Of a DNA stretch of 64,000 nucleotides, positions 8,419 through 16,323 are shown piece after piece. Position 1 is the stretch's first letter. The number at the start of each line of letters is the position of its first letter. The translations under genes were made by a program, and so were the position numbers. Under the pieces are notes generated by a model. It was not told the origin of the DNA. It ran no database searches and worked only from the letters and a program-made list of their open reading frames with translations. The DNA comes from Microlunatus lacustris (lineage in GTDB: Bacteria; Actinomycetota; Actinomycetes; Propionibacteriales; Propionibacteriaceae): assembly GCA_039527025.1 (NCBI GenBank), contig BAAAJN010000010.1, forward strand, positions 94,145-158,144, read 5' to 3'.

Positions 8419-9647
8419 GCGGCCGGCACGCCTGGGTCGACGCCTCCGCCGGGGTGGCGGGCGACATGCTGCTCGGCGCCCTGGTCGACGCCGGCGCCGA
8501 CCTGGCGCAGGTCCAGACCAGCGTCGACGCGGTGGTGCCGGGTGCGGTCCGGCTGGTCGCCCGGAGCGTGCTGCGGGCCGGCCAGTCCGCGACCAAGGTC
8601 GACGTCGAGGTGCTCACCGACGACCTGCCGCACCGGCACTGGCGCGAGATCCGCACGATGGTCACCGACGCCGACCTCCCGGAGCGGACCCGCGCGCGGG
8701 TGCTCGCCACCTTCGGCCGGCTCGCCGAGGCCGAGGCGCGGGTGCACGGCACCAGCCCGGAGGACGTGCACTTCCACGAGGTCGGGGCGCTGGACTCCAT
8801 CGCCGACGTGGTGGGCGTCTGCGCCGCCCTCGATCTGCTCGACGTGACCACGCTCAGCGCCGGCCCGGTGGCGGTCGGCTCCGGCCGGATCCGCACCGCG
8901 CACGGCGACATCGGAGTGCCGGTGCCCGCGGTGGTGCAGCTGTCCGCCGGCAAGCGCGTGCTGGCCGGCGGCCGCGGCGAGCTGGCCACCCCCACGGGGA
9001 TGGCGCTGGTGGTGGCACTCAGCGAGCGGGACGAGGACCTGCCGCCGCTGGTGGTCGACGGCGCCGGAGCCGGCGCGGGCACCAAGGACTTCCCCGACCG
9101 ACCCAACCTGACCCGGGTGCTGCTGGGCACTCCCGTCGCGGCGGCCATCCGGGCCGGCGGCGGCGACCCGGTCACCGTGCTCGAGGCCAACGTCGACGAC
9201 CTCGACCCCCGGCTGTGGCCCGGCGTGCTCGACCGGCTGCTGGCCGGCGGCGCCCTGGACGCGTGGCTGGTGCCGATCCTGATGAAGAAGGGCCGCCCGG
9301 CCCACACGCTCACGGTGCTCGCCCACCCGCACCGGGTGCCGGAGCTGCGCGACCTCGTCTTCACCGAGACCTCGACGCTGGGCGTCCGGGCCTCGGACTG
9401 GACCCGCACCGCGCTGCCCCGCGGCTGGGTCGACGTGGTCGTCGAGGGCGCATCCCTGCCGGTCAAGGTCGGCCACCGCGACGGACGGGTCGTCCGGGCC
9501 ACTCCCGAGTTCGACGCGGTGCAGCGGCTGGCCGACCAGGCCGGGCGGCCGGTGGCGGACGTGCTGGCCGCCGCGATCGCCGCGGCCGCCGTCGCGGGGC
9601 TGGTGCCGGGCGCCGCCCTGCCGGACCACCTGCGCCCCGTGGCCTGA
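8415..9647 (+). CDS. larC: LarC, nickel insertion protein (CTP-dependent cyclometallase)
   Basis: A 410-residue protein that inserts nickel into the dithiolated pyridinium nucleotide to finish the NPN cofactor. The N-terminal domain starts WVDASAGVAGDMLLGALVDA, and the C-terminal LarC2 domain begins around VLEANVDDLDPRLW with MKKGRPAHTLTVLA. In Lactobacillus plantarum LarC needs a programmed frameshift. Here both domains are in one uninterrupted frame. GTG start with a 4-base overlap to larB. No larA or other racemase gene is seen in the window, so the enzyme using the cofactor must be elsewhere. Confidence 0.93.
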   Translation: MSGRHAWVDASAGVAGDMLLGALVDAGADLAQVQTSVDAVVPGAVRLVARSVLRAGQSATKVDVEVLTDDLPHRHWREIRTMVTDADLPERTRARVLATFGRLAEAEARVHGTSPEDVHFHEVGALDSIADVVGVCAALDLLDVTTLSAGPVAVGSGRIRTAHGDIGVPVPAVVQLSAGKRVLAGGRGELATPTGMALVVALSERDEDLPPLVVDGAGAGAGTKDFPDRPNLTRVLLGTPVAAAIRAGGGDPVTVLEANVDDLDPRLWPGVLDRLLAGGALDAWLVPILMKKGRPAHTLTVLAHPHRVPELRDLVFTETSTLGVRASDWTRTALPRGWVDVVVEGASLPVKVGHRDGRVVRATPEFDAVQRLADQAGRPVADVLAAAIAAAAVAGLVPGAALPDHLRPVA

Positions 9648-9711
9648 CCGGGGACGGCGGGCCAGGGTGCGACCCGCGCCGCGAGCAGCCGCGGTGGACC
9701 GCCGGTTCGGC

Positions 9712-9717
9712 TAGATT
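9712..9717 (+). promoter_or_regulatory. candidate -10 box of the telA-pknG operon
   Basis: TAGATT fits the actinobacterial -10 pattern. It lies 57 bases before the telA ATG, in the only sizeable gap (128 bases) upstream of the seven-gene run. No good -35 box could be assigned. Confidence 0.35.
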
Positions 9718-9774
9718 CAGTCCCGCCGACCGGCCGCCGCGCGCAGGCGGACCCCGCTCTCCTGGAGGACCTCG

Positions 9775-11016
9775 ATGACCGAGCCCACGTCCGCTGCGCC
9801 CTCGCCGCTGGCCCCGCCCGAGCCGAGCCCGCTGACCCTGACCGCGGCGGCGCCGGCCCGTCCCGTCGCGGCCACCTCGGCCCCGGCGATGGCGCCCCAG
9901 GTGGACCCGGCCACGGTGCCGGCGCTGGACGCGAAGGTCGACGGCTTCCTCGACGCCCTGGCCGCCGCGCAGACCTGGTCCCCGCAGTTCACCGCCCAGG
10001 CCGAGAACGTCCGGGCGATGGGTGACGCCGACATCCGACGGGCCGCCGAGACGTCCAACCGGCTGCTGCAGGCCCCCGTCCGGGCGCTGCAGGAGGGCGG
10101 CCTGGCCGAGGGGTCGACCGTCGGGCAGACCCTGCTGGACCTGCGCCGGACCGTCGAGGAGCTGGACCCCAGCCAGGCCACCGGCACCCGCAAGCTGCTC
10201 GGCTTCCTGCCCTTCGGCGACAAGGTCGTCGACTACTTCCGCAAGTACCAGGCGGCCCAGAGCCACCTGGACGGCATCCTGCACAGCCTGCGCAACGGCC
10301 AGGACGAGCTGACCCGGGACAACGTCGCGCTCACCATGGAGAAGCAGCAGCTCTGGGCCGCCATGGGCCGGCTGAACTCCTACATCTACGTGGCGGAGCG
10401 GCTCGACGCCCGGCTGTCGGAGCAGATCGCCGCCCTCGAGCTCACCGACCCGGAGCGGGCGAAGGCCCTGAGCCAGGACGTGCTGTTCTACGTGCGGCAG
10501 AAGCACCAGGACCTGCTGACCCAGCTGGCCGTGGCCATCCAGAGCTACCTGGCCATCGACGTGGTGATCAAGAACAACCTCGAGCTGATCAAGGGCGTCG
10601 ACCGGGCCTCGACGACGACGGTCTCGGCCCTGCGCACCGCGGTCATCGTGGCCCAGGCGCTGAGCAGCCAGAAGCTGGTGCTCGACCAGATCGGTGCGCT
10701 GAACTCCACCACGTCCGACCTCATCCAACGGACGTCGGAGATGATGCGCGACAACTCCGCGCAGATCCAGCAGCAGGCCGCGTCCGCCACCATCGGGCTG
10801 CCCCAGCTGCAGGCCGCGTTCGCCAACATCTACGCCACCATGGACTCCATCGACGCCTTCAAGGCCGCGGCGCTGGACTCGATGGCCACCACGATCGGCA
10901 CCCTGGAGTCCGAGGTCGACAAGTCCCGCGCCTACCTGGACCGGGTCTCGCGGCAGGACGCCCAGCTCGCGTCCGGCGCTCTCGACCTCGATCTGGCTCC
11001 CGGTGCCGGACGTTGA
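9775..11016 (+). CDS. TelA-family toxic anion resistance-like protein
   Basis: A 413-residue protein of the TelA family (PF05816), named after tellurite resistance but broadly found in envelope and anion stress modules. The first 45 residues are Pro/Ala-rich and probably disordered. The rest is almost entirely helical with long heptad-like stretches. Family landmarks include LLGFLPFGDKVVDYFRKYQ, near residue 141, and MEKQQLWAAMGRLNSYIYV, around 191. It has no signal peptide or membrane segment. GGAGG precedes the ATG. It opens the PknG-containing gene run, followed by an XpaC-like partner and an AAA ATPase. Confidence 0.88.
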   Translation: MTEPTSAAPSPLAPPEPSPLTLTAAAPARPVAATSAPAMAPQVDPATVPALDAKVDGFLDALAAAQTWSPQFTAQAENVRAMGDADIRRAAETSNRLLQAPVRALQEGGLAEGSTVGQTLLDLRRTVEELDPSQATGTRKLLGFLPFGDKVVDYFRKYQAAQSHLDGILHSLRNGQDELTRDNVALTMEKQQLWAAMGRLNSYIYVAERLDARLSEQIAALELTDPERAKALSQDVLFYVRQKHQDLLTQLAVAIQSYLAIDVVIKNNLELIKGVDRASTTTVSALRTAVIVAQALSSQKLVLDQIGALNSTTSDLIQRTSEMMRDNSAQIQQQAASATIGLPQLQAAFANIYATMDSIDAFKAAALDSMATTIGTLESEVDKSRAYLDRVSRQDAQLASGALDLDLAPGAGR

Positions 11017-11032
11017 CCAGCGGTCCGACGTC

Positions 11033-11581
11033 ATGGGGCTGAGGGACTGGTTCGCCCGGCTCGGCGGCCGGCCCGAGCCCGTCGTCGAGACCGCGCCGCA
11101 CCCGCGCACCCCGACGGCGCAGGACATCGGCCGGGCGCTGGACGGGGTCGAGCAGCTGGTGGCCGGCGGCGCCGTGCCCCCCCTGGTCCAGTCCCGGGTC
11201 CGGCGCGTGGTGGGCACGGTCCGCGACACCGTGCCGCGGCTGCCGAACCTGGGCCCGGGCAGCGCGCAGGCCTACAGCGTGGTGGCCACCGCCACCGACT
11301 ACCTGCCGCAGGCGCTCAGCAACTACACCCGGCTGCCCCGCGCCTGGGCCGACTCCCGGCCCATCGAGGGCGGCAAGACGTCGCTGATGCTGCTCGTCGA
11401 CCAGCTCGACCTGCTGGCGTCGACGATGGACCAGATCCTCGACGCCGTCGTCCGGGTGGACGCCGACGCGCTGATCGCCCACGGCCGGTTCCTGCAGGCG
11501 AAGTTCGGCGCCCTGGCCGCACCGGCCCCACTCGACGCGGCTCCTGCCGAGGCGCCGCGCAGCAGCCTGGATCTGCCGTGA
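11033..11581 (+). CDS. XpaC-like partner of TelA, hypothetical
   Basis: A 182-residue helical protein, starting MGLRDWFARLGGRPEPV. I do not recognise a firm family. Position after telA and the helical content resemble the XpaC proteins (5-bromo-4-chloroindolyl phosphate hydrolysis) that often partner TelA, so that label is context-based inference. No signal peptide or transmembrane segment. The ATG at 11033 is chosen. A GTG at 11003 would overlap the end of telA. Its stop overlaps the next start by 4 bases (GTGA). Confidence 0.7.
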   Translation: MGLRDWFARLGGRPEPVVETAPHPRTPTAQDIGRALDGVEQLVAGGAVPPLVQSRVRRVVGTVRDTVPRLPNLGPGSAQAYSVVATATDYLPQALSNYTRLPRAWADSRPIEGGKTSLMLLVDQLDLLASTMDQILDAVVRVDADALIAHGRFLQAKFGALAAPAPLDAAPAEAPRSSLDLP

Positions 11582-12774
11582 CCGGCCAGGACCGCCCGGA
11601 CCCGACCGGGCTGCGGGCCGTGCTGGCCGAGGCGCTGGACCGGATCACCGCACTCCGGGCGCAGCAGGACGGCATCACCACCGCGGACCCGCGGGGCAGC
11701 TCGCTGGACCTGGACCCGTTCGCCCCGCTGCTGCCCGGCGCCTTCCCGGGGATCGGCGGCTCGCCCGCTCCGCGGCCTGAGCCTGGTGCCCCGCGGCCTG
11801 AGCCTGTCGAAGGCCCTTCGACGGGCTCAGGGAGCGATGGTGACGCCGTCCCGGCGCCAGCCGTCCCCGAGCCGTCGACCACCGCCGCCATCCCCGAGCA
11901 GCCCCCGGCCCGGCCGCTCGCCGAGCTGCTCGCCGAGCTCGACGCGCTGACCGGGCTGGCCGAGGTGAAGGCCGAGATCCACCGCCAGGTCGCGGTGCTC
12001 CGGGTCGAGAAGCTGCGCGCCGAGGCCGGGCTCAGGGCTCCGACGATCACCCGGCACCTCGTCTTCGTCGGCAACCCCGGCACCGGCAAGACGACGGTCG
12101 CCCGGCTGGTCGGCGGCATCTACCGCGCCCTCGGGCTGCTCTCCACCGGGACGCTGGTGGAGGTCGACCGCTCCGAGCTGGTCGCGGGCTACCTGGGGCA
12201 GACGGCCACCAAGACCGCCGACGTCGTGGCCTCGGCCGCCGGCGGGGTGCTGTTCATCGACGAGGCCTACAGCCTGGCCGGGGACCAGTACGGCCGCGAG
12301 GCCGTCGACACCCTGGTCAAGGAGATGGAGGACCGGCGCGACGACCTGGTGCTCATCGTCGCCGGCTACCCCGACCCGATGGTCGCCTTCATCGCCCAGA
12401 ACCCCGGGCTGGCCAGTCGCTTCCGCACCACCATCGAGTTCGCCGACTACAGCGACGAGGAGCTGGTGGCCATCCTGGGCGGGATGGCCGCGGCGGCCGA
12501 CTACGACCTCGCCGAGGGCTGCGTCGAGCGTTTCCGCGCCAGGCTGGCCGCCACCCCGCGGGGACCGTCCTTCGGCAACGGACGGTTCGCCCGCAACCTG
12601 CTGGAGGCCGCCGTCGGCCGGCACGCCTGGCGGTTGCGCGAGGTCCAGGAGCCGAGCCTGGAGCAGCTCCGCACCCTGGCGCCCGAGGACTTCGACGACG
12701 CCTCGGACGCGGTCCCCGAGCTCGGGCACCCGGCCGACGTCACCGTGGGTCCCGAGCCGGAGGAGGCGCCGTGA
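11578..12774 (+). CDS. CbbX/SpoVK-type AAA+ ATPase with a repeat-derived linker
   Basis: A 398-residue AAA+ protein. A disordered N-terminal 110 residues leads into the conserved LDALTGLAEVKAEI helix, Walker A GNPGTGKTT (165-173), Walker B VLFIDEAY (224-231), and the sensor/arginine-finger region around NPGLASRFRTTIEF. This is the CbbX/SpoVK class of remodelling ATPases, which act as hexamers on partner proteins. Residues about 64-86, including RPEPVEGPSTGSG, are encoded by a dispersed palindromic repeat inserted in frame. It lies between the TelA pair and glnX with 4-base overlaps on both sides. The substrate is probably a neighbour's product, which is inference. Confidence 0.92.
   Translation: MTGQDRPDPTGLRAVLAEALDRITALRAQQDGITTADPRGSSLDLDPFAPLLPGAFPGIGGSPAPRPEPGAPRPEPVEGPSTGSGSDGDAVPAPAVPEPSTTAAIPEQPPARPLAELLAELDALTGLAEVKAEIHRQVAVLRVEKLRAEAGLRAPTITRHLVFVGNPGTGKTTVARLVGGIYRALGLLSTGTLVEVDRSELVAGYLGQTATKTADVVASAAGGVLFIDEAYSLAGDQYGREAVDTLVKEMEDRRDDLVLIVAGYPDPMVAFIAQNPGLASRFRTTIEFADYSDEELVAILGGMAAAADYDLAEGCVERFRARLAATPRGPSFGNGRFARNLLEAAVGRHAWRLREVQEPSLEQLRTLAPEDFDDASDAVPELGHPADVTVGPEPEEAP
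11797..11831. repeat. REP-like palindrome inside the AAA+ gene
   Basis: CCTGAGCCTGTCGAAGG is followed by its near-complement CTTCGACGGGCTCAGG. A partial copy of the left arm (CCGCGGCCTGAGCCTG) lies just upstream at 11770-11785. The same element recurs at 19908-19942 and 23625-23660. Here it stays in frame and encodes part of the linker before the ATPase domain. Confidence 0.9.
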
Positions 12775-14099
12775 GCCAGCCCGTCCCCGCGGCCGGGGTG
12801 GCCACCGCCCCGGCCCCGGCCCCGGCCCCGGCCCCCTCGCCCGCCGTCCCGGGGACCGCACCCGCCGGCCAGCTCGCACCGGCCGCCGCCCCGACGGGGC
12901 GCGCGCCCCTGAGCACCCCGCAGCGGTTGCAGCTGCTCAGCGGCGGGATGACCGGTCTCGGCGTGCTCGTCGCGCTCGCCGGCGTGGTCACCTTCGGCCT
13001 GCTGGCCGTCCTGCTCGGCCGGGCCGAGGCCGACACCGAGCAGCTGGTCCGCGTGCAGTCCATCCAGACCAACCTGCTCAGCGCCGACGCCACCGCCACC
13101 AACGCCTTCCTGGTCGGCGGCCTGGAGCCGGCTGAGCAGCGCGCGACCTACGACGAGGCGATGAGCGCCACCAGCGGGCTGATCGCCGACGCCGCCCAGG
13201 CCCAACCCGCCGACGCCGCCGCCCTGGCCGTGCTCAACCAGCAGGTGCTGGACTACCAGGGCTCCATCGAGCAGGCCCGGGCCAACAACCGGCAGGGCTT
13301 CCCGGTCGGCGCCCAGTACCTGCGCGCCGCCAGCGCCTCCCTCCGCAGCTCCGCGCTACCCGTGCTGGACGAGCTGGTGGCGGCCAACGCCGAGCGCGCC
13401 GGCAGCCGGATGCGGGTCGGCGGCGGTGCCGTCTTCCCCGTCGTCGTCACCCTGGGCCTGGTGGGGCTGGTGCTGGCCCAGCTGTGGCTGGCCCGCCGCT
13501 TCCACCGCCGGATCAACCCCGGTGTGCTGGCCGCGACGGTGGTGCTGGCCGTCGCCCTGCTGGCCTCGGTCGTCGGCCTGGTCCGGTTGGCCGACGACGT
13601 CCGCGGCATCCGGGCCGGCTCGTTCGCCGACGTCAACGCCGCCTCCGGCGCCCGGATCGGCGCCAACGACGCCAAGGCCAACGAGAGCCTGACGCTGGTC
13701 GCCCGCGGTTCCGGTGGTGCCTTCGAGGCCGCCTGGGCCGCGTCGGCGGGTCGAGTGGAGGAGCAGCTCGGCGTGCTGGGCGAGGACCCGCTGGAGACGG
13801 CGTGGGGCGAGTACGCCACCACCCACCAGCAGATCCGCGAGCTCGACGACGGCGGCCGCTGGGACGACGCGGTGGCGCTGGCCACCGGGACCGCGGCGGA
13901 GCAGGCCAACGGGCGCTTCGCCGTCGTCGACGCCGGTCTCGCCGAGGAGCTGCAGACCTCCGGCGCCGAGACCGGGAACGCCCTGGCCGGGCGGCTGCCG
14001 GGCCTGGTCACCGCCGCCGTGCTCAGCCTGCTCGCCGGGACCGCCGTCGCCCTGCTGGGTCGTCGCGGCATCGCCACCCGGCTGCGGGAGTACCGGTGA
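12771..14099 (+). CDS. glnX: GlnX-like membrane sensor of the PknG pathway
   Basis: A 442-residue membrane protein, close in size and gene order to mycobacterial GlnX. A Pro/Ala-rich cytoplasmic tail of about 55 residues includes an (AP)n run from a CCCCGG hexamer repeat. Four membrane segments follow at about 60-83, 220-242, 253-275 and 410-432, and between them sit two extracytoplasmic helical regions of 130-140 residues that resemble four-helix sensory bundles. In mycobacteria GlnX with GlnH relays amino-acid availability to PknG. GTG start overlapping the AAA gene by 4 bases, and stop overlapping glnH by 4 bases. Confidence 0.85.
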   Translation: MSQPVPAAGVATAPAPAPAPAPSPAVPGTAPAGQLAPAAAPTGRAPLSTPQRLQLLSGGMTGLGVLVALAGVVTFGLLAVLLGRAEADTEQLVRVQSIQTNLLSADATATNAFLVGGLEPAEQRATYDEAMSATSGLIADAAQAQPADAAALAVLNQQVLDYQGSIEQARANNRQGFPVGAQYLRAASASLRSSALPVLDELVAANAERAGSRMRVGGGAVFPVVVTLGLVGLVLAQLWLARRFHRRINPGVLAATVVLAVALLASVVGLVRLADDVRGIRAGSFADVNAASGARIGANDAKANESLTLVARGSGGAFEAAWAASAGRVEEQLGVLGEDPLETAWGEYATTHQQIRELDDGGRWDDAVALATGTAAEQANGRFAVVDAGLAEELQTSGAETGNALAGRLPGLVTAAVLSLLAGTAVALLGRRGIATRLREYR

Positions 14100-15091
14100 G
14101 CCGGCTGCTGGGCGTGCGGCGGTCCCGGCTGCGGGCCGCGCTCGCCGCCGGCGTCCTGCTGGGCCTGCTGCCGGCCTGCGGGGTGCTGGCCGACGAGCCG
14201 ACGCCCCTGCCGCCCGCTCCGTCCAGCACCGCAGCCCCCTCGGCACCGCCCGCCGCGGCCCCGACCGCCTGCGACGACGCGCTGCAGTCCTACGCCCCGG
14301 ACGGCCCGCTGCCCGATCCCGACGACCTGCCGGCCGGCTCGACGATGGCGAAGATCCGGGAGCGGGGGCGGCTGGTGGCCGGCGTCTCGGCCGACACCTT
14401 CCTGCTGGGCTCGCGCAACCCGCTCAACGGCCGCGTCGAGGGCTTCGACATCGACCTGGTCAAGGCGGTGGCCGAGGCCATCTTCGGCGACGAGGACCGC
14501 TACCAGCTGCGGGTCATCACCGCCGCCGACCGCATCCCGCTGCTGGAGAGCGGCGAGGTCGACCTGGTCGCCCGCAACATGACGATCACCTGCGACCGCT
14601 GGACCCAGATCGCCTTCTCCAGCGAGTACTACCGCTCCGGCCAGAAGATCCTGGTGCGTCGGGGCTCCGGGATCACCTCGCTGGCCCAGCTGGCCGGCAC
14701 CCGGGTGTGCGCGCCGCGCAGCACCTCCAGCCTGACCAACCTCCGCGAGCGGGCCCCGGAGGCCGAGGCCGTGGAGTCCGACAGCCACACCGGCTGCCTG
14801 GTGCTGTTCCAGTCGGGGCAGGTCGACGCCATCACCGGCGACGACACGGTGCTGGCCGGGCTGGCCGCCCAGGACCCCTACGCCGTCGTCCCCCGGCAGA
14901 AGGCGTTCACCGCCGAGCCGTACGGGCTGGGCATGAACGCCGACGACGTCGACCTGGTCCGCTTCGTCAACGCCCGGCTGGCCCAGATGCGCGGCAACGG
15001 GGAGTGGAAGGCCATCTACGACCGCTGGCTGGCCGAGCCGCTGGGCCCGGCCCCCGCACCGCCCAAGGCCGTGTACGGGAGGGAACGGTGA
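14096..15091 (+). CDS. glnH: GlnH, amino-acid-binding lipoprotein of the PknG pathway
   Basis: A 331-residue periplasmic-type solute-binding lipoprotein. The signal peptide, with a basic N-terminus, ends in LLPAC (C28 lipidated), then comes a Pro/Ala/Ser linker and a bacterial extracellular solute-binding family 3 domain from MAKIRERGRLVAGVS, including GFDIDLVKAVAEAIFG and EVDLVARNMTIT. There is no ABC permease or ATPase nearby. As in mycobacteria, it most likely binds aspartate/glutamate-type ligands and signals through GlnX rather than transporting. GTG start in a 4-base overlap with glnX. Confidence 0.88.
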   Translation: MSRLLGVRRSRLRAALAAGVLLGLLPACGVLADEPTPLPPAPSSTAAPSAPPAAAPTACDDALQSYAPDGPLPDPDDLPAGSTMAKIRERGRLVAGVSADTFLLGSRNPLNGRVEGFDIDLVKAVAEAIFGDEDRYQLRVITAADRIPLLESGEVDLVARNMTITCDRWTQIAFSSEYYRSGQKILVRRGSGITSLAQLAGTRVCAPRSTSSLTNLRERAPEAEAVESDSHTGCLVLFQSGQVDAITGDDTVLAGLAAQDPYAVVPRQKAFTAEPYGLGMNADDVDLVRFVNARLAQMRGNGEWKAIYDRWLAEPLGPAPAPPKAVYGRER

Positions 15092-16323
15092 GCCTGCCGG
15101 CCCCCGCCGCCCCGGCGGGACGGCCCGGACCGGCCGCCGAGGGGGGGACGGTCATCGCGCCGGCGGCGCCCGGGCGGCTCGGCACGGCGCTGGCCCTCGA
15201 CGCCGCCGCCCGCTACCTGCCCGCGCTGGACCGGTGGGTGACCGCCCGGCGGACCGAGCTCGACGCCCTGGACCGGGCGGCGCTCGCCTCCCCGCACGGG
15301 TCGGCGGCCACCGCCGACCTGCTGCTCTCGATGGCCCTGTGGAAGTCCGTCGCCGACCGTGCCGCCCTGCTGGCCGCCACCTGGGCGGGTGGCCGGGTCG
15401 GCCCGGTCGAGCAGGAACGGCTCTCCACCCTGGTCTGGGGGCGGCTGGACACCCGGATGACCGCGCCGGGCAGTCCGGCCGGGGTCGCGGAGATGGCGGC
15501 CGGGCTGGCCGTGTCGCTGCCCGAGGCCTGCCGGCTCTCCGACGCGCTGGTGGCCTCGCTTCGGGTGCGGCTGGGACTGGACCTCTCCGTCGCCGAGGTG
15601 ACGGCCCGGCTGCGCGCGCTGCGCGCGCAGCTGGAGCGGATCCGCGAGCAGGTCGGCACCGAGCCGCCCGGTACCCACCAGCAGCAGGGGGCGGCGACCG
15701 CCGCCCGGCTGGCCCGGCGGCTGGCCGAGGTCGGCGACAAGGCCGGCCGCGGCGGCGACGTCAACGGCCTGCTGGGTCCGCTGGAGATCGAGGCGTCCAC
15801 CACCGAGCGCGACCTCATCGTCGGGGCGGCCCGTCGCCGGGAGGCCGCGTCCCGGCTGGACCGGGCGCGCAGCCTGCGCACCGAGCTGGAGGCCCGGGAG
15901 GCGGCCCTGCGCCAGCTGGTGCAGCGCTGCGTGGAGACCGTCGACCCCGCGCCGCGCTACGCCGTGCCCGACGTCTCCGCGCTGGGCCCGGTGCCCAACA
16001 CCCCGACCGCCCTGGACGCCTACCTGCGCCGGCTCGAGCAGGTCTCCCGGGCGATGTCGGTCGTCCAGGACGCCTACGGGCAGGCGCTGCGGGACCACGA
16101 GGAGCTGGTCGCGCGGCTGGACGCCCTGCGGGCCAAGGCGACGGCCCTCGGCGTCGCCGACCAGCCCGACCTCCGCCGGGGGCACGCCCTGACCGCCGAG
16201 ACGCTGGCCCGACGCCCCTGCCCGGTGCGCATCGCCGAGCAGCTGGTGGCCCTCTACCTCAGCTACCTGGGCGCCGCGACGGCCACCGCCCCGCCGTCCC
16301 TCCCGAAGGAGCCGCACCCGTGA
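15088..16323 (+). CDS. conserved helical protein between glnH and pknG, function unknown
   Basis: A 411-residue soluble protein rich in Ala, Leu, Arg and Glu, with long helices predicted from the heptad pattern around residues 170-290 and 320-380, and no signal peptide or membrane segment. I do not recognise a named family. It starts at a GTG overlapping the glnH stop and ends overlapping the pknG start, so it is co-translated with the sensor and the kinase. A scaffold or adaptor linking GlnX to PknG is a reasonable hypothesis from position alone. Confidence 0.75.
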   Translation: MSLPAPAAPAGRPGPAAEGGTVIAPAAPGRLGTALALDAAARYLPALDRWVTARRTELDALDRAALASPHGSAATADLLLSMALWKSVADRAALLAATWAGGRVGPVEQERLSTLVWGRLDTRMTAPGSPAGVAEMAAGLAVSLPEACRLSDALVASLRVRLGLDLSVAEVTARLRALRAQLERIREQVGTEPPGTHQQQGAATAARLARRLAEVGDKAGRGGDVNGLLGPLEIEASTTERDLIVGAARRREAASRLDRARSLRTELEAREAALRQLVQRCVETVDPAPRYAVPDVSALGPVPNTPTALDAYLRRLEQVSRAMSVVQDAYGQALRDHEELVARLDALRAKATALGVADQPDLRRGHALTAETLARRPCPVRIAEQLVALYLSYLGAATATAPPSLPKEPHP

